From positions 19,164 through 61,238 of the forward strand of contig DCWO01000068.1 of NCBI GenBank assembly GCA_002328865.1: a stretch of DNA of 42,075 bases. The letters are read 5' to 3'. This DNA comes from Dehalococcoidia bacterium UBA2160 (GTDB lineage: Bacteria; Chloroflexota; Dehalococcoidia; Lucifugimonadales; UBA1123). Positions within the stretch are counted from its first letter, which is position 1. Every line of letters starts with the position of its first letter. The notes beneath the pieces were generated by a model. That model was given only the letters and a program-made list of their open reading frames with translations. It made no database searches and was not told the DNA's origin. Position numbers and translations under genes: made by a program. Positions 1-7,888 of this stretch are shown here, in pieces.

Positions 1-1062
1 GCTATCGTGAGTCGAGAGATGGGGCTGCCTTGCATCGTGGGAACGGGCGATGCGACGAACGTGCTTCGCAACTTCCTGTTTGCCACAGTCGACGGGTCGA
101 GCGGCGCGGTGTACGAAGGCGACGTTTCGGAGTCGCTGACGCCAGCCGAAGTCGAGCCTTCGCCCGATGTCCATTTGGATACGCGGACGAAATTGTACGT
201 GAATCTGGCTGATCCGGACGCGGCGGAGCGCGTCGCCGCCCTCGATGTCGACGGAGTCGGTCTGTTGCGCGCCGAGTTTATGATCGCACACCTGGGAGAG
301 CATCCCCGAGCGATGCTCGAATCCGGACGTGGCGTCGCATTTACGCAGCACCTGGCCCGGGGCTTGGAGCGATTCGCGTCCGCGTTCCACCCCAAACCGA
401 TCGTGTACCGCTTCTCGGATTTCAAGACCAACGAGTACCGCAACCTCAAAGGCGGCGAGGATTACGAGCCGTTCGAAGAAAACCCGATGATCGGCTATCG
501 AGGCTGTGCCCGGTACCTCGCCGAGCCAGACCTGTTCGCGCTGGAGGTCGAGGCGCTCATGCAGGTCAGGCAGCGGTTCCCCAATGTATGGGGCATGCTT
601 CCGTTCGTACGATCGGTCCCCGAGCTGGAGGATGTAAAATCATTGCTGCTGAGCATGGGTCTCGAACAAGGACCCGAGTTCAAGCTCTGGATGATGGTGG
701 AGTTGCCGACGAACGTGCTGTTGCTGGACGAGTTCCTCGACGCCGGCATCGACGGTGTTTCGATCGGCAGCAACGACCTCACGCAACTCATTCTCGGCGT
801 CGACCGAGACAACGAGCAGCTCGCCGCGATGTTCGACGAGCGTGACCCGGCGGTTCTCAAGGCCATCGAAAAGGTCGTTCGAACGTGCAAAGCCCGCGAT
901 GTGTCGGTGTCCATCTGCGGCCAGGCGCCGTCAGTGTACCCAGACCTGACCCGAAGCCTCGTCGAGTGGGGAGTCACGTCGGTGTCCGTCAGCCCCGACA
1001 TGATCGGGCAGACAAGGACGATCCTCCACCAAGCGGAGATGAGCCCGGTGCTAGCGTACTGA
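1..1062 (+). CDS. ppsA: Phosphoenolpyruvate synthase (pyruvate, water dikinase), C-terminal part; 5' end outside window
   Basis: The frame is open from the first base, so this is the last 353 codons of a gene that begins upstream. PEP synthase converts pyruvate, ATP and water to PEP, AMP and phosphate for gluconeogenesis. The visible part starts at the end of the swivelling phosphohistidine domain (SREMGLPCIVGTGDAT) and covers the PEP-binding TIM barrel. Family motifs are GVGLLRAEFMI, YRFSDFKTNEYRNL, ENPMIGYRG, SIGSNDLTQLILGVDRD, and SICGQAPS, which carries the active-site Cys. The spacing and the FDERDPAV motif fit PEP synthase better than pyruvate phosphate dikinase. The next gene converges from the other strand. 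Confidence 0.95.
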   Translation, partial: AIVSREMGLPCIVGTGDATNVLRNFLFATVDGSSGAVYEGDVSESLTPAEVEPSPDVHLDTRTKLYVNLADPDAAERVAALDVDGVGLLRAEFMIAHLGEHPRAMLESGRGVAFTQHLARGLERFASAFHPKPIVYRFSDFKTNEYRNLKGGEDYEPFEENPMIGYRGCARYLAEPDLFALEVEALMQVRQRFPNVWGMLPFVRSVPELEDVKSLLLSMGLEQGPEFKLWMMVELPTNVLLLDEFLDAGIDGVSIGSNDLTQLILGVDRDNEQLAAMFDERDPAVLKAIEKVVRTCKARDVSVSICGQAPSVYPDLTRSLVEWGVTSVSVSPDMIGQTRTILHQAEMSPVLAY

Positions 1063-1202
1063 CCTGCAACGGCCGCGATCTATGCGCAACGCCAAGTCGA
1101 GTGCTGCCTGGGAGACAGGGCAGACGGGACGCTTTCGGACCACAGACGGTTCTCTGAAATTACGGGCGACCCTCCGAATCGAAGCGAACCGCAACGCTGC
1201 CC

Positions 1203-2453
1203 CTAAATCGTCCCGTCCGCCTTCAGCGCCGCCAATGCCTCCTGGCTCATGTCCAGGTCGTGGCGGTAGACCTTGTCGTTGTGCTCGCCCAGCAGCGGAG
1301 CTCGATGGGTGCTCCAAGGAGTCTTGCTGAACACGTAAGGACGCCCTGGATACACGAAGCTCTGCTTCAGCTCAGGGTGCTCGACTTCCTCGAAGAAGCC
1401 GCGGGCCTCCAGGTGGGCGTCGCCGAGGTTCTCATCGGGAGTTCGAACGATGCCCCAAGGGAACTTTCGCTCCTGTGATCCACGGTATATCTCTTCCGCG
1501 GTGTGTGCCCGGATGAATCTTCGGAGCACGTCGAACGCGTGATCCACCTCTGGGCCTGCACGCATGCGCATGGCCGCGATGTCGCGATACTTCTCGTTCG
1601 TCAGGTCTTCGGCCATGCCTGCCGAGTCCATCCAGCCGACCAGCGAGCGCCACGAGTTGACGTTGGTGAACATGGCGAACACATTGATGAACCGGCCGTC
1701 GCTCGTGGGGCAGAGCGTCTTCGGGGTCGGACTGGCCCCGTGGTGCCGGCCCGTCTGTCGACGGACCTGTTGCTGCATGTACATGTACTGCGGCATGGCG
1801 GCCTCGGTGGTGCCGGAGCACGCTTCGTGGATGGATGCGTCGACGTGCTGCCCTTCGCCGGTCATGTCGCGCCAGTTGATCGCCAGCAGCGTCCCGATGG
1901 CGCCGAAGTGTGCGCCGATCATGTAGCCGTGGCCGCCGCTGGGACGGATCGGCGGCGACCCGGGCACGTCGTCGTATCCGCAGGAGTTCATCACTCCGCC
2001 GACCGCCAGGGCCACGATGTCTGACGTCTTGTAGTCTCGGTACGGCCCATCCTGTCCGAATCCGGTGAGCGACGTCACGATCAGGCTTGGGTTAAAGGCG
2101 CTCAGGTCGCCATAACCCAGTCCCAGCGAATCCATGTAACCGGCGTCGAAGCTCTCCATCAGGACGTCGGCCTTGGCAGCCAGTTGTTTCAAAATGCGCT
2201 GGCCGGACTCCGTCTCGATGTCCAGAGTTATGCCTTCTTTGGCGGTGTTGTACGCCCAAAAGTACAGGCTCTGCTCCGAGTCTGGGTTGTCGTCGCGAAA
2301 GGGACCGACGGTTCGAGCGCCGTCGCCGTCGGGAGGCTCGATCTTGATGACGCGTGCGCCCATCTCGCCCAGCAGCTTGCCCATTAGCTGGCCCTTTTCG
2401 TCGCACAAATCCAGGACGGTGACCCCGGAAAGGGCCCCCTGGTTTTCAGTCAT
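1203..2453 (-). CDS. CaiB/BaiF family (class III) CoA-transferase
   Basis: This 416-residue protein has the usual length and fold signatures of family III CoA-transferases, which move CoA between carboxylic acids through an aspartyl-CoA thioester. The N-terminus (LSGVTVLDLCDEKGQLMGKLLGEMGARVIKIEPP) is typical. The catalytic Asp is probably residue 205 in GQHVDASIHEA. The C-terminal EARGFFEEVEHPEL and LLGEHN motifs are also family hallmarks. ATG 2453 is preceded by GGAGG at 8 nt. It lies downstream of a small conserved gene and a second CaiB gene on the same strand. The substrate cannot be read from sequence; formyl-, succinyl- and carnitine-type CoA transfer are all possible. Confidence 0.93.
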   Translation of the reverse strand: MTENQGALSGVTVLDLCDEKGQLMGKLLGEMGARVIKIEPPDGDGARTVGPFRDDNPDSEQSLYFWAYNTAKEGITLDIETESGQRILKQLAAKADVLMESFDAGYMDSLGLGYGDLSAFNPSLIVTSLTGFGQDGPYRDYKTSDIVALAVGGVMNSCGYDDVPGSPPIRPSGGHGYMIGAHFGAIGTLLAINWRDMTGEGQHVDASIHEACSGTTEAAMPQYMYMQQQVRRQTGRHHGASPTPKTLCPTSDGRFINVFAMFTNVNSWRSLVGWMDSAGMAEDLTNEKYRDIAAMRMRAGPEVDHAFDVLRRFIRAHTAEEIYRGSQERKFPWGIVRTPDENLGDAHLEARGFFEEVEHPELKQSFVYPGRPYVFSKTPWSTHRAPLLGEHNDKVYRHDLDMSQEALAALKADGTI

Positions 2454-2617
2454 ACGTTTGTCCTCCAGTAAATGATGAGGGAACCTTCATGCGTAATTCA
2501 AATATCAAGCCGAAATCTTTAATTAAGAGTGTCGGAGCCTGCTTGACGCAACTGCGCTTTCATTAGCGGCGTCGCCGAGGGCTGCGAAGTAAGAGTCGAT
2601 CACAACAACGATCCCTG

Positions 2618-2875
2618 TCACGCTTCCGGCTCCGCCTCCGGGCGCTTCAGGTGGTCGGGGCATCGGGCGACCATCATGTTCTGGGATTTCGCGATGTAGA
2701 CGGGGTTGCCCTCCGCGTCGAACTCCCCTGGAACCGTCACGATCTCGGTGACGATGAGCCGCATGCGGAGCTCGGTGCCGTCGGCGAGTTGGTACTCGTT
2801 CCACTCCTCGCGGTTCACCTTGAATCCGACGTCGATCCCCTCGACCTCTTTACCTTGATAATTCACTTTGGGCAC
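2618..2875 (-). CDS. Conserved hypothetical protein, 85 aa
   Basis: A small acidic soluble protein with alternating hydrophobic strands (VNYQGKEVEGIDVGF, ELRMRLIVTEIVTVPGEF) and a C-terminal ARCPDHLKRPEAEPEA tail. It has no membrane segment, signal peptide or recognisable catalytic motif. The start is GTG 2875, with GGTG about 9 nt upstream. It lies between two CaiB-type genes on the same strand, 57 bp after the stop of the upstream one and 164 bp before the start of the next, so co-transcription is likely. The strand pattern and the phrase YIAKSQNMMVARCP suggest a small beta-rich accessory protein. I cannot assign a function. Confidence 0.75.
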   Translation of the reverse strand: MPKVNYQGKEVEGIDVGFKVNREEWNEYQLADGTELRMRLIVTEIVTVPGEFDAEGNPVYIAKSQNMMVARCPDHLKRPEAEPEA

Positions 2876-2932
2876 TGTTCACACCTCACGCTCGCGGTTC
2901 AGGCGACGTGGCATTCGATCTTCCGCGACGAA

Positions 2933-4162
2933 TCATATCGCTGCTTCTTCCACCAACTGCGCCAGCTTGGCGTCGTCCACGCCGAGAAGTTCGCGATACA
3001 CGAAGTCAGTGTGCTCGCCGAGCAGCGGTGACGAGCGCCGCAGCTCCCACGGCGAACGTGACAGCTTGATCGGCTCACCCTCAACCTTGCTCATTCCGAG
3101 TTCGGCGTGATCGGCCTCGGGCAGGAAGCCCCTAGCCGCGAGCTGCGGGTCCTGATCGACTTTTTCTTGGGCTGTCTGCACGGCGCCCGCGACTACCCCC
3201 GCCGCCTGCAGCGTGTCCATCACTTCGTGGGGTGTCCGCTGGATCGTCCACTCCTCGATGTTTCTGTCCAAGTCGTCCTGGTTCGTCACCCGGGCTTCGT
3301 TGGTGGCGAATCGCTTGTCCTGGGTCCAGTCCGGAGTTCCGATGGCAGATGCCAACGCGGACCATTGCGTTTCGTCGAAGACTGAGATTACGCACCAGCG
3401 GTCGTCGCCTTTGCATCGGTAGGTGTTGTGCGGCGCCACCGCCGGGTGCGGCGACCGGTTGCCGGGAGGGTTGTCGTTGCTCCGATACGCCCGCCCGTTG
3501 ACTGTGTTGTCCAGGATTGTCGGGGCCGTGAGAACGATCCCAGATTCGACCTGTGACATGTCGATCCATTGGCCCTCGCCCGTGACGTTGCGGTGATGCA
3601 TCGCCATGACGCAGGACATCGCTCCGTAATAGCCCGCCGTGTGGTCCATGTACGAAAAGCCCCAACCGGCCGGCTCGTGGCCGGGCAGCCCTGACATCGT
3701 CGTGAGTCCGGACAATGCTTGCGCGGTGGGTCCCCAGGTCGTGTAATGGTGATCTGGTCCGTTGTGGCCGAACCCAGACAGGCTCAGGTACACGATGTCG
3801 GGCCGGATTTGGCGCTGGCTCTCGTAGTCCAGTCCCCAGCGCTCGAGCACGGTGGAGCTGTAATTCTCGACCACGATGTCCGACACGGCGATGAGGTCGT
3901 GCAGGAGTTCCATCCCGTCGGGGTGCATCACGTTCAATGTGACGCCGAACTTGTTGCGGTTGAGGTTATTGAAGAACCCGCTCATGTTGGGGCTGTTGCC
4001 CGCGCTGGCCGGAGCGACGTTGCGAATGTAGTCCAGCGTTTGGTCGAACTCGATGCGGATGACTTCGGCTCCGAAGTCCGCGAGAATACGGGTGCAGGTC
4101 GGCCCAGCCACGATCCACGAAAAGTCGACCACCCTGACCCCTTCAAGTGCATGTCGTCTCAT
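2933..4162 (-). CDS. CaiB/BaiF family (class III) CoA-transferase, second paralog
   Basis: A 409-residue class III CoA-transferase. It starts with LEGVRVVDFSWIVAGPTCTRILADFGAEVIRIE, the canonical N-terminal Rossmann segment. The proposed nucleophile is Asp201 in GEGQWIDMSQVESG, and the LLGEHTDFVYRELLG ending is characteristic. It is clearly diverged from the CaiB protein encoded downstream, so the two may act on different acids or form a heteromer, as some family members do. A strong minus-strand promoter (4204-4232) lies just upstream. ATG 4162 has a purine-rich GGAAGAG stretch upstream as a plausible ribosome site. Confidence 0.93.
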   Translation of the reverse strand: MRRHALEGVRVVDFSWIVAGPTCTRILADFGAEVIRIEFDQTLDYIRNVAPASAGNSPNMSGFFNNLNRNKFGVTLNVMHPDGMELLHDLIAVSDIVVENYSSTVLERWGLDYESQRQIRPDIVYLSLSGFGHNGPDHHYTTWGPTAQALSGLTTMSGLPGHEPAGWGFSYMDHTAGYYGAMSCVMAMHHRNVTGEGQWIDMSQVESGIVLTAPTILDNTVNGRAYRSNDNPPGNRSPHPAVAPHNTYRCKGDDRWCVISVFDETQWSALASAIGTPDWTQDKRFATNEARVTNQDDLDRNIEEWTIQRTPHEVMDTLQAAGVVAGAVQTAQEKVDQDPQLAARGFLPEADHAELGMSKVEGEPIKLSRSPWELRRSSPLLGEHTDFVYRELLGVDDAKLAQLVEEAAI

Positions 4163-4203
4163 TGGTACTCTCTTCCTGATGGTCCATCGGAAATTGCGAG
4201 AGA

Positions 4204-4232
4204 ATCGTATATCCGCGGCGCTGCTTCGTCAA
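4204..4232 (-). promoter_or_regulatory. Sigma70-type promoter for the CaiB operon
   Basis: On the minus strand, TTGACG (4232-4227) is separated by exactly 17 nt from TACGAT (4209-4204). The predicted start is near 4197, giving a leader of about 35 nt before ATG 4162. It probably drives the second CaiB gene, the 85-aa gene and perhaps the first CaiB gene. Confidence 0.6.
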
Positions 4233-4263
4233 CATTCGGTGGAGCGCATAGCATGTCTAGGGG

Positions 4264-4292
4264 TTGCACAAATCCGGCTGGTTTGACACGAT
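4264..4292 (+). promoter_or_regulatory. Promoter placed for a leaderless transcript of the PAC2-family gene
   Basis: TTGCAC and CACGAT are 17 nt apart. The -10 hexamer ends 6 nt before ATG 4299, so transcription would begin at or next to the start codon. No Shine-Dalgarno sequence precedes that ATG. This fits a leaderless mRNA. The -10 match is only moderate. Confidence 0.4.
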
Positions 4293-4298
4293 GTCCCT

Positions 4299-5246
4299 AT
4301 GAGAGTCGGTGATTTCGAGCTTATCGATCCGGTGCCGGAGCTGCACAATCCAGTCGCCATAGCCATGCTGCGGCCATGGATTGATGTAGGCAGGGTCGGG
4401 ACGTTGGCGCTAACCAAGTTGGAGCGCCACCTGGAAGCCAAAGAACTCGGCAGGTTGGCGGAGCCGGGAAACTTCTTCGATTTCACCCGCTATCGTCCCA
4501 GGATGCGCATGGTCAACGGCGAACGCGTATTTACAACGCCCAACAGCATCGTCCACCACGCCCACGACGACGGAACCGACACCGATTATCTGTTCCTCCA
4601 CATCAGGGAACCCCATTCCATGGGCGAGAGATATTGCGAGTCCATCTCTCAACTCCTCACCAAGTTTTCGGTAACCGAATACTGCCGGATCGGCGGAATG
4701 TACGATTCCGTGCCCCACACCCGGCCTCTGCTGGTGACGGGAAGTCTGACCGATGAGCAGAACGAAAAGGCCAAGCACCTCGTTTCCCCCAGACGCAGCA
4801 CGTATCAAGGTCCGACTAGCATCGTGAACCTGGTTTCCGAGACGATGATGCAGAACGAGGTTCCGACCACAAGCCTCATGGCTCACCTGCCTCAGTACGT
4901 CCAACTGGACGAGGACCACATGGGCGCGGCCAGGATCATGGAAATCTTGTGCGCGATGTACAGTCTCCCGTCCTCGCTGGCCGATCCGACCCGAGGACAG
5001 CAGCAGTATCGCGACATCAGCAAGGCGGTCGAGAACAACTCGGAGGTCAGCGGCCTGATCAGCCAGCTTGAGGCCTACTACGACCGTGTCTTGTCAGAAT
5101 CCGAAGAGTCCGAGGAATCTGACGAATCTGAGGAGTCGGGCGCCCAGTTCGCACCGGACGTCGAGCGCTTCCTCAGTGAGATGGGGCAGCGGCTGGAAGG
5201 CAGCGAAGGCGACGAGGTCGAGGACCCCGCTGACGACGAAGAGTAA
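4299..5246 (+). CDS. PAC2 family protein (proteasome-assembly-chaperone-like) with acidic Ser/Glu tail
   Basis: A 315-residue protein. Residues about 1-250 look like the PAC2 (PF09754) fold: PELHNPVAIAMLRPWIDVGRVGTLAL, then EYCRIGGMYDSVPHTRPLLVTGS, then TSLMAHLPQYVQLDEDHMGAARIME. PAC2 proteins form an alpha/beta fold also seen in archaeal and eukaryotic proteasome assembly chaperones, and their bacterial role is mostly unknown. After a helical segment, the tail from about residue 265 is a low-complexity run of ESEESEES-type repeats, followed by a helix and a very acidic end (EGDEVEDPADDEE). The start has no Shine-Dalgarno but sits right after a promoter-like pair. No proteasome gene is in the window. 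Confidence 0.85.
   Translation: MRVGDFELIDPVPELHNPVAIAMLRPWIDVGRVGTLALTKLERHLEAKELGRLAEPGNFFDFTRYRPRMRMVNGERVFTTPNSIVHHAHDDGTDTDYLFLHIREPHSMGERYCESISQLLTKFSVTEYCRIGGMYDSVPHTRPLLVTGSLTDEQNEKAKHLVSPRRSTYQGPTSIVNLVSETMMQNEVPTTSLMAHLPQYVQLDEDHMGAARIMEILCAMYSLPSSLADPTRGQQQYRDISKAVENNSEVSGLISQLEAYYDRVLSESEESEESDESEESGAQFAPDVERFLSEMGQRLEGSEGDEVEDPADDEE
5094..5145 (+). repeat. Low-complexity Ser/Glu/Asp codon repeat inside the PAC2-family gene
   Basis: Imperfect in-frame repetition of TCN-GAA-GAG-type codons encodes an alternating Ser-Glu-Glu/Asp run. It is part of the coding frame and marks a disordered acidic linker. It is prone to length change by slippage. Confidence 0.7.
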
Positions 5247-5453
5247 CGCCACCGCAGTAGCCGGCACGCGCAATCCAACTGGTCGTTTGACTCGATGCTG
5301 AACCTTCGTTTCCGTGTGGACGGCTTGGCGCCCATCGAGTAGACTTTCTCCCCGATGCAGCACGTCTACCGCTGTTCGCCACGCCTCCCGTCGCGAACAA
5401 CCAGACGCCCGAGCGCCAAATCCGAACATAGCCGAATGCTACGAGGCATGTCC

Positions 5454-6377
5454 ATGGACCTATTCGATATCGTGCGCCGTGGTCCGGCGTCGTCCTCGGT
5501 GCCCGAGGGCTCGAAGATACCCTGGGACGATCCGGATTTCAGCCGAAGAATGTTGCGAGAGCATCTCACGCAGGAACACGATGCGGCGAGCCGTCGGTCC
5601 GAGCGGATCGACCGTCACGTCAAATGGATCCACGAGACCGTGCTCGCCGGACAGGCGGGACGCGTGCTGGATCTGGGTTGCGGCCCGGGGCTGTACTCCG
5701 ACAGGCTTGCCCGCGTGGGTCACCGATGCATCGGAATCGACTTCTCGCCTGCGTCCATCGACTATGCGCGGGAGCATGCCTCTACCGCCGACCTGGCGCG
5801 TGGATATACGCTGGCAGATATTCTGACCACTGAGTTTGGCGCCGGCTTCAACCTCGTCATGTTGCTGTTTGGCGAGCTGAACGCCTTCTCGCGTTTGTCT
5901 GCCGCCGACATCGTGAACAAGGCCTACCGTGCGCTGGCGCCTGCCGGGACTATACTCCTGGAGGCGCACACGTTCGACGCGGTCCACAGGTTGGGTGAAA
6001 AAGAGCCGGGCTGGTACGCGTCCGAGCAGGGGCTGTTCTCCGATTCCGAGTTCATCTGCTTGATGGAACAGAACTGGGACGGCGAGAACCGCATTGCGAC
6101 ACAGCGGTTCTTCATCATCGACGCCAGCAACGGCAACGTGACTCAGCACGCCCAAAACATCCCTGCGTACACGGACGAAGAGTATGTTGCCATCCTCGAG
6201 GCCGCCGGTTTTATCGACATTGTGTTCCATGCCTCGATGGGAGAGGGTGACGAACAGCGCGCGATCGAGTTTTCATCTGACACCGATAAGCGACATAATG
6301 CACAGGCTGACGCCAAAGACCCGCCACTGGACTTCGTGGCGGTGACTGCGACAAAACCCGGAAGGGATCGACTATGA
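5454..6377 (+). CDS. Class I SAM-dependent methyltransferase
   Basis: A methyltransferase of about 307 residues with a clear SAM-binding motif I (RVLDLGCGPGLYSDRLA), the acidic motif II end (CIGIDFSP) and post-motifs (ALAPAGTILLEAHTFDAV). I chose ATG 5454 because GAGG at 5443-5446 is 7 nt upstream; in-frame ATG 5448 and 5436 are alternatives. Its last four bases (ATGA) contain the start of the PuuE-like gene, so the two are translationally coupled. This suggests it acts on the substrate or product of that deacetylase and of the cupin that follows. The methylated substrate is unknown. Confidence 0.87.
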   Translation: MDLFDIVRRGPASSSVPEGSKIPWDDPDFSRRMLREHLTQEHDAASRRSERIDRHVKWIHETVLAGQAGRVLDLGCGPGLYSDRLARVGHRCIGIDFSPASIDYAREHASTADLARGYTLADILTTEFGAGFNLVMLLFGELNAFSRLSAADIVNKAYRALAPAGTILLEAHTFDAVHRLGEKEPGWYASEQGLFSDSEFICLMEQNWDGENRIATQRFFIIDASNGNVTQHAQNIPAYTDEEYVAILEAAGFIDIVFHASMGEGDEQRAIEFSSDTDKRHNAQADAKDPPLDFVAVTATKPGRDRL

Positions 6378-7261
6378 ACGAACGCGATTTCATCGGTTAT
6401 GGACCCAATCCGCCCAAGATCGAATGGCCCGACGGCGCGCGCGTCGCGCTCTCGGTGGTCGTGAACTACGAGGAGGGCTCGGAGTACTCGCTTCTGGACG
6501 GCGACCCGCACCGCGAGACCAACAACGAGGTGCCGTCGCCATTGGCGCTGGACGAGCGGGACCTGGCGAACGAATCGTTCTTCGAATACGGGAGCCGCGT
6601 AGGCGTCTGGCGCATCCTGAACATCCTGGGCGACTACAACGTGCCTGCAACGTTCTTTTGCTGCGCTCTGGCCCTTGAACGGAATCCCGAGGTGGGTCCC
6701 GAGATCGTTCGTCGCGGACACGAGGTGTTCGGCCACGGCTATCGCTGGGAAGAATACTTCAACATGGACCGCGACGACGAACGCGAGGCTATCGCAAAGA
6801 CAATCGAGTCCCTCAAGCGCACGACCGGTCAACGCCCGCTCGGTTGGTACACCCGGTACGGCCCAAGCGTCAACACGCGCGAGCTCGTCGTCGAGGAGGG
6901 CGGCTTCCTCTACGACTCCAACTCCTACTCCGACGACCTGCCCTACTACACCAACGTCAACGGCAAGAAGTGGCTGGTCGTGCCGTACTCGCTGGAAGTC
7001 AACGACACGAAGTTCTGGCGCGGCGGCATGGTCACTCCCAACGACTTCTATGAGACGGCGCGCAACACGCTGGACGTGTTGTACTCGGAAGGGGCTAGCC
7101 GCCCGAAGATGATGTCGGTCGGCCTACACTGCCGCATCATCGGTCGACCGTCGCGAGCCGCTGCGCTGAAACAGTTCCTCGACTACGCGACGAGCCTGCC
7201 CGGAGTCTGGATCACGCGCAGGGTCGACATCGCACGATGGTGGCTCGAAAAATATCCGTGA
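6374..7261 (+). CDS. Polysaccharide deacetylase family protein, PuuE (allantoinase)-like
   Basis: A 295-residue NodB-fold protein close in motif pattern to PuuE, the metal-independent allantoinase that opens allantoin to allantoate. Features are PPKIEWPDGARVALSVVVNYEEGSE at the N-terminus, YGSRVGVWRIL, VPATFFCCALALERNP, RRGHEVFGHGYRWEEY, the RPLGWYTRYGPS segment and GLHCRIIGRPSRAAAL near the end. The hydrolysed C-N bond could be in allantoin or another cyclic or N-acyl amide; family members near this subgroup are often misannotated. It overlaps the methyltransferase by 4 bp and is followed 10 bp later by a cupin, so the three form one operon. Confidence 0.88.
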   Translation: MNERDFIGYGPNPPKIEWPDGARVALSVVVNYEEGSEYSLLDGDPHRETNNEVPSPLALDERDLANESFFEYGSRVGVWRILNILGDYNVPATFFCCALALERNPEVGPEIVRRGHEVFGHGYRWEEYFNMDRDDEREAIAKTIESLKRTTGQRPLGWYTRYGPSVNTRELVVEEGGFLYDSNSYSDDLPYYTNVNGKKWLVVPYSLEVNDTKFWRGGMVTPNDFYETARNTLDVLYSEGASRPKMMSVGLHCRIIGRPSRAAALKQFLDYATSLPGVWITRRVDIARWWLEKYP

Positions 7262-7271
7262 GGCCAGAACA

Positions 7272-7676
7272 ATGACCTCGGCATCTCATAGGCCGTCAAT
7301 GCAGACAACTCGATCGACCGACGCCAACATCGTCACTGCCCCGGACGGGTCGATCATCCGCGAACTCGTCGCGACCGCCAGAGGCAGCATCGTCCACTGC
7401 ACGCTCCCGCCGGGCGCGACGTCGCTGGCGGTGGCGCATCGGACCGTGGAGGAAGTGTGGTACGTCATCTCGGGACAAGGCCAGGTCTGGCGTCAATCGG
7501 ACGGCGATGAGTCCGTCGCGGACGTTGAAGCTGGCGTCAGCCTGTCAATCGACACCGGCGTACGGTTCCAGTTTCGAAACGTCGGCGAAGAGGACCTTTG
7601 CATCGTCATCACGACCATGCCGCCGTGGTCCGGCGCCGACGAAGCGTATCGAGTCGAGGACCACTGGCCGATGTGA
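7272..7676 (+). CDS. Cupin domain protein
   Basis: A 134-residue single-domain cupin. The conserved barrel is visible as a short motif 1 around AHRTVEEVWYVISGQGQVW and motif 2 around SIDTGVRFQFRNVGEEDLCIVIT. Motif 1 carries His and Glu residues, but the metal-ligand set looks incomplete, so the protein may be a binding rather than a metal-dependent enzyme. GAGG lies about 8 nt before ATG 7272. It ends the methyltransferase/PuuE-like operon. In ureide pathways cupins act as ureidoglycine aminohydrolase or ureidoglycolate lyase, but this one is too short and too diverged to assign. Confidence 0.85.
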   Translation: MTSASHRPSMQTTRSTDANIVTAPDGSIIRELVATARGSIVHCTLPPGATSLAVAHRTVEEVWYVISGQGQVWRQSDGDESVADVEAGVSLSIDTGVRFQFRNVGEEDLCIVITTMPPWSGADEAYRVEDHWPM

Positions 7677-7728
7677 TGCGGGCACTTCGTTGGCGCGTCC
7701 CGCCGCATGGCGGTCGTGCGCGTCATTC

Positions 7729-7780
7729 GGCTAGATTTCTGTCACTCTCAACCCGATGAAATCGGGGGAAGAATCTAGCC
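7729..7780. repeat. Imperfect palindromic element, likely degraded copy of an interspersed repeat
   Basis: The arms GGCTAGATTTC (7729-7739) and AGAATCTAGCC (7770-7780) are inverted. Inside them is a second hairpin, CCCGAT-GAA-ATCGGG (7752-7766). The right edge, GAATCTAGCCAAACGCAA, closely matches GGATCTAGCCCAACGCAA at about 27703-27720 in the element at 27679-27770. It lies between the cupin and threonine synthase genes. A small CCGCC-GCAT-GGCGG hairpin (7700-7713) precedes it. Confidence 0.5.
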
Positions 7781-7888
7781 AAACGCAATGCACCTCTCCG
7801 TGCGCGAACCTCCCGATCAGATCGTGACGACGAGCGACCATTCTCCAACTCGGGCGTGCTACCATGGCATTGCTCGACTGGAGGGACG

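Noticed and set aside
1104..1156. Small hairpins CTGCC/GGCAG and CAGA/TCTG between ppsA and CaiB as terminators
   Set aside because: The stems are only 4-5 bp and no T-run follows on either strand.
5094..5145. Short repeats in the PAC2 gene as a CRISPR or tandem-repeat array
   Set aside because: The repetition is in-frame, codon-sized and imperfect, without spacers.
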